Source of the DNA: Acidimicrobiales bacterium
GTDB lineage: Bacteria > Actinomycetota > Acidimicrobiia > Acidimicrobiales > Aldehydirespiratoraceae
Direction of reading: 5' to 3'
Assembly: GCA_021604885.1 (NCBI GenBank)
Contig: BQJV01000189.1
Coordinates: 1-6,558, forward strand
Length of the DNA: 6,558 bases
Program-made: the position numbers and the translations under genes
Notes under the pieces: generated by a model
Told to the model about the DNA's origin: nothing
What the model saw: only the letters and a program-made list of their open reading frames with translations
The model's database searches: none
Shown: piece after piece, positions 4,307 through 6,558 of the stretch
How positions within the stretch are numbered: position 1 is the first letter of the stretch
How the letters are laid out: each line of letters begins with the position of its first letter

Positions 4307-6558
4307 ATGCGCAAGCTCTTCGTCCTGCTCGCCACCATCGGTCTGATCGCCTCGGCCTGCGGCGAGGACGACGCGATCACATCTCCGCCCGACGGCAACG
4401 ACGGGACCGTCATCGACATCGGCGGCGAGAACATCCTCCTCACGAGTGCCCTCTCCGGCTTCGACAGCTGCGACACCCTGCTCGACCATCTCCGCACCGA
4501 GGGAGCCGAACGGGTCGGCCCCTACGGGTTCAACGACGGCTGGTACGGCGGCTGGTGGCCCGGCGATCGCTTCTTCGTTGACGGCGACATGACGCTCGAC
4601 GCAGCAGAGAGCGGCGGCGACGACGGTGGCGACGGCGCCGCCGACTTCGACACGCCGACTGCCTCCTCCGGCGCAACCGACGACTCGGCCGGCGAGCTCG
4701 TGCAGGGCGTCGACTTCTCCGGCACCAACCTCCAGGAAACCGGTGTCGACGAGGCTGACATCGTGAAGACCGACGGGGAACGAGTGTTCATCGTCGCCAA
4801 CGGCGAACTCGTCGTGATCGACGTCGCCACCCGCACCGTCACCGGCACGGTGGCCGTGCCGCAGGGCGACCGCAACGAGATGTTCGTGACCGGCGACGAC
4901 ATCCTCCTGATCAGCCAGGGCTGGTACGAGGACGAGCTCCATCTCGCCGAGGACATCGGCATCGCCGTGGACGAGGCCGACATCGCCATCGAGCCGGGCC
5001 CCGGCTTCGGCTGGAACGCCGGCACGACCAACATCACCCGCATCACCGTCGAGGGTGGCAGCCCCCGCATCATCGAGCGCCTCGCCACCGAGGGCGACTA
5101 CGTCACGGCCCGCGCCGTCGACGGCACTGCTCGGATCATCGTCCGCTCGAACCCCCAGTACAACTTCCCCTTCGTGTACCCGCAGGGCGAGGCCGGCGAG
5201 GACCGGGCCGAGGCGTCCAACCGCGATGCCCTGCTCGACACCCAGCTGAGCGACTGGCTCCCCGCCTACGCCATCGTCGATGCCAACGGCACGACCACCG
5301 ACGAGGGTCTGCTCGTCCCGTGCGACCAGGTCCACGCCCCGACCGAGTTCGCCGGCTTCGGCGTCCTCTCCGTGCTCACGGTCGACGTCGACGGCGACCT
5401 CTCGGCCGACAACACCTCGTCCGTGCTGGCTCCCGGCGAGGTCGTCTACGCCAGCACCGACTCGGTGTACGTGTCGACGACGACCTGGTTCGACGAGGCA
5501 GCCCTCGACGTTGCGATCGACCAGATCCAGGAGAACATCACCACCTCGATCCACCGGTTCGACATCACCAGCAGTCGTTCCGCGGCCTACACGGCGAGCG
5601 GTTCCGTCGACGGCCTGGTGCGCGACAGCTTCTCGTTCAGCGAGCACGACGGCCATCTGCGGGTCGTGACGACCACGGGCAACCAGTGGGACGAGACCTC
5701 GGAGTCCTGGCTGCGGGTCCTCGAAGAGCAGGGCGACCGGCTCGTCGAGGTCGGCCAGGTCGGCGACATGGGCAACGGTGAGGCCGTGCAGTCCGTCCGC
5801 TTCCATGGCGACGTCGGCTATGTGGTCACGTTCCGTCAGGTCGACCCCTTCTACACCGTCGACCTCACCGACCCGACCAACCCGGTCGTGCGCGGCGAAC
5901 TCAAGATCCCCGGGTTCTCCAGCTACCTCCACCCGATCGGCAACGGCCTCGTGCTCGGCGTCGGCAGCGACGCCGACGAGACCGGCCGGGTCACCGGCTC
6001 GAAGGTCTCCCTCTTCGACGTGAGTGATCTCGACAACCCGCTCGAGGTCGACGTCTGGGCGGCGCCGGACAGCTGGAACAACGTCGGCTGGGACACCCAC
6101 GCCTTCCTCTGGTGGGCACCCGAGAACCTGGCGGCCGTGCCCGTCCAGACCTGGGAGAACGGCCAGAACTGGGCCGGCATCGTCCTCCTGCGGGTCGAGA
6201 ACGGCGAGATCACCGAGGTCGGAAGGATCGACCACGATGATCCCACGACCGGCGTCGGCGAAACCGAGTGCACGCAGATCACCGAGGACGACCTGCCCAC
6301 CCAGGGCAACGCCGACCTCGAGTTCGAGAGCGAGTTCAGCTACATGCTGAGCGAGGGTTACGGCATGATTCTCGACTGCGGCCCTGGCGAGTCCCGCTCG
6401 GCGAAGGGCTTCAGCTGCTACGACGAACCATGGATGGCCGAGGAGGCCGAGCGGGCCGGCGTGCCGGTCGACGGGACGCTCATCGCCTGCTGGCCCGACG
6501 GTGACGGCATGCCCCAGATCAGCCGCTCGATCGTGCTCCCGGGCGACGAACTCTGGAC
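4307..6558 (+). CDS. Lipoprotein with Beta_propel (PF09826-type) domain, 3' end missing
   Basis: The frame starts at ATG 4307, six bases after GGAGA, and stays open to the window end: 750 visible codons. The N-terminus MRKLFVLLATIGLIASAC is a lipoprotein signal with the lipidated Cys at 18, so the protein is exported and anchored to the membrane. Then come SCDTLLDHLR and VGPYG, a Gly/Asp-rich linker (about 102-130), and the family hallmark TNLQETGVDEADIVKTDG (140-157). The propeller continues with IHRFDI, YTASGSVDG (428-436), LRVVTTTG, VTFRQVDPFYTVDLTDP, GFSSYLHP (536-543) and SLFDVSDLDNP. Known relatives are secreted propellers in bacteria and archaea with no established reaction. ISRSIVL (738-744) resembles the conserved I-x-R-S-hydrophobic strand near the family's end, so perhaps only a small part is missing. 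About 80 residues before it, containing Cys655, Cys691, Cys704 and Cys728, look like an insertion. Cys55 and Cys339 are further extracytoplasmic cysteines. Confidence 0.9.
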   Translation, partial: MRKLFVLLATIGLIASACGEDDAITSPPDGNDGTVIDIGGENILLTSALSGFDSCDTLLDHLRTEGAERVGPYGFNDGWYGGWWPGDRFFVDGDMTLDAAESGGDDGGDGAADFDTPTASSGATDDSAGELVQGVDFSGTNLQETGVDEADIVKTDGERVFIVANGELVVIDVATRTVTGTVAVPQGDRNEMFVTGDDILLISQGWYEDELHLAEDIGIAVDEADIAIEPGPGFGWNAGTTNITRITVEGGSPRIIERLATEGDYVTARAVDGTARIIVRSNPQYNFPFVYPQGEAGEDRAEASNRDALLDTQLSDWLPAYAIVDANGTTTDEGLLVPCDQVHAPTEFAGFGVLSVLTVDVDGDLSADNTSSVLAPGEVVYASTDSVYVSTTTWFDEAALDVAIDQIQENITTSIHRFDITSSRSAAYTASGSVDGLVRDSFSFSEHDGHLRVVTTTGNQWDETSESWLRVLEEQGDRLVEVGQVGDMGNGEAVQSVRFHGDVGYVVTFRQVDPFYTVDLTDPTNPVVRGELKIPGFSSYLHPIGNGLVLGVGSDADETGRVTGSKVSLFDVSDLDNPLEVDVWAAPDSWNNVGWDTHAFLWWAPENLAAVPVQTWENGQNWAGIVLLRVENGEITEVGRIDHDDPTTGVGETECTQITEDDLPTQGNADLEFESEFSYMLSEGYGMILDCGPGESRSAKGFSCYDEPWMAEEAERAGVPVDGTLIACWPDGDGMPQISRSIVLPGDELW

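Noticed and set aside
4199..6235. Open frame of 678 codons on the minus strand opposite the lipoprotein gene
   Set aside because: It is a Val/Asp/Gly/Glu-rich shadow without motifs, while the plus frame has a lipobox, a ribosome binding site and clear propeller-family motifs throughout.

Overview
The window is a high-GC stretch of an actinobacterial chromosome. The best clues are the pairing of leuCD with a divergent IclR regulator that resembles the NdgR/LtbR group of Actinomycetota, the typical actinobacterial LeuD active-site wording (FGTGSSREHAVWA), and a SACG-type lipobox. The two secreted proteins at the edges would suit an Acidimicrobiia-like lineage, but that placement is inference.

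Layout. Positions 2-814 (+) hold the 3' part of a gene for an exported-looking protein. It has a His/Cys-rich N-terminal module followed by a C-terminal type 1 copper (cupredoxin) domain. It converges, across 21 bases, with a three-gene minus-strand operon read from 2099 down to 836. That operon is an NdgR/LtbR-like IclR regulator, a 38-residue single-pass membrane protein, and a GNAT N-acetyltransferase of the phosphinothricin acetyltransferase (PAT) type. Both gene junctions are ATGA overlaps, so translation is probably coupled along the operon.

Positions 2100-2176 are the divergent control region between the regulator and leuC. It carries a recognisable minus-strand promoter for the regulator. 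A 15-base inverted repeat (TCTCA-N5-TGAGA) lies inside the -35/-10 spacer of that promoter and is the likely operator for both directions. The regulator's mRNA is probably leaderless. On the plus strand follow leuC (2177-3580) and leuD (3609-4202), the two subunits of 3-isopropylmalate dehydratase in leucine biosynthesis.

A 104-base gap (4203-4306) contains a canonical G-quadruplex motif overlapping an inverted repeat. It is followed by a lipoprotein gene (4307 to the window end, incomplete) with the Beta_propel (PF09826-type) domain and an unusual cysteine-containing insertion near its visible end.

How the parts fit: the regulator probably senses amino-acid status and controls leuCD and its own operon. 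The PAT-like enzyme may modify an amino acid or analogue. The copper protein and the propeller lipoprotein are cell-envelope neighbours with no obvious pathway link. I saw no mobile elements, tRNA/rRNA genes or CRISPR arrays.
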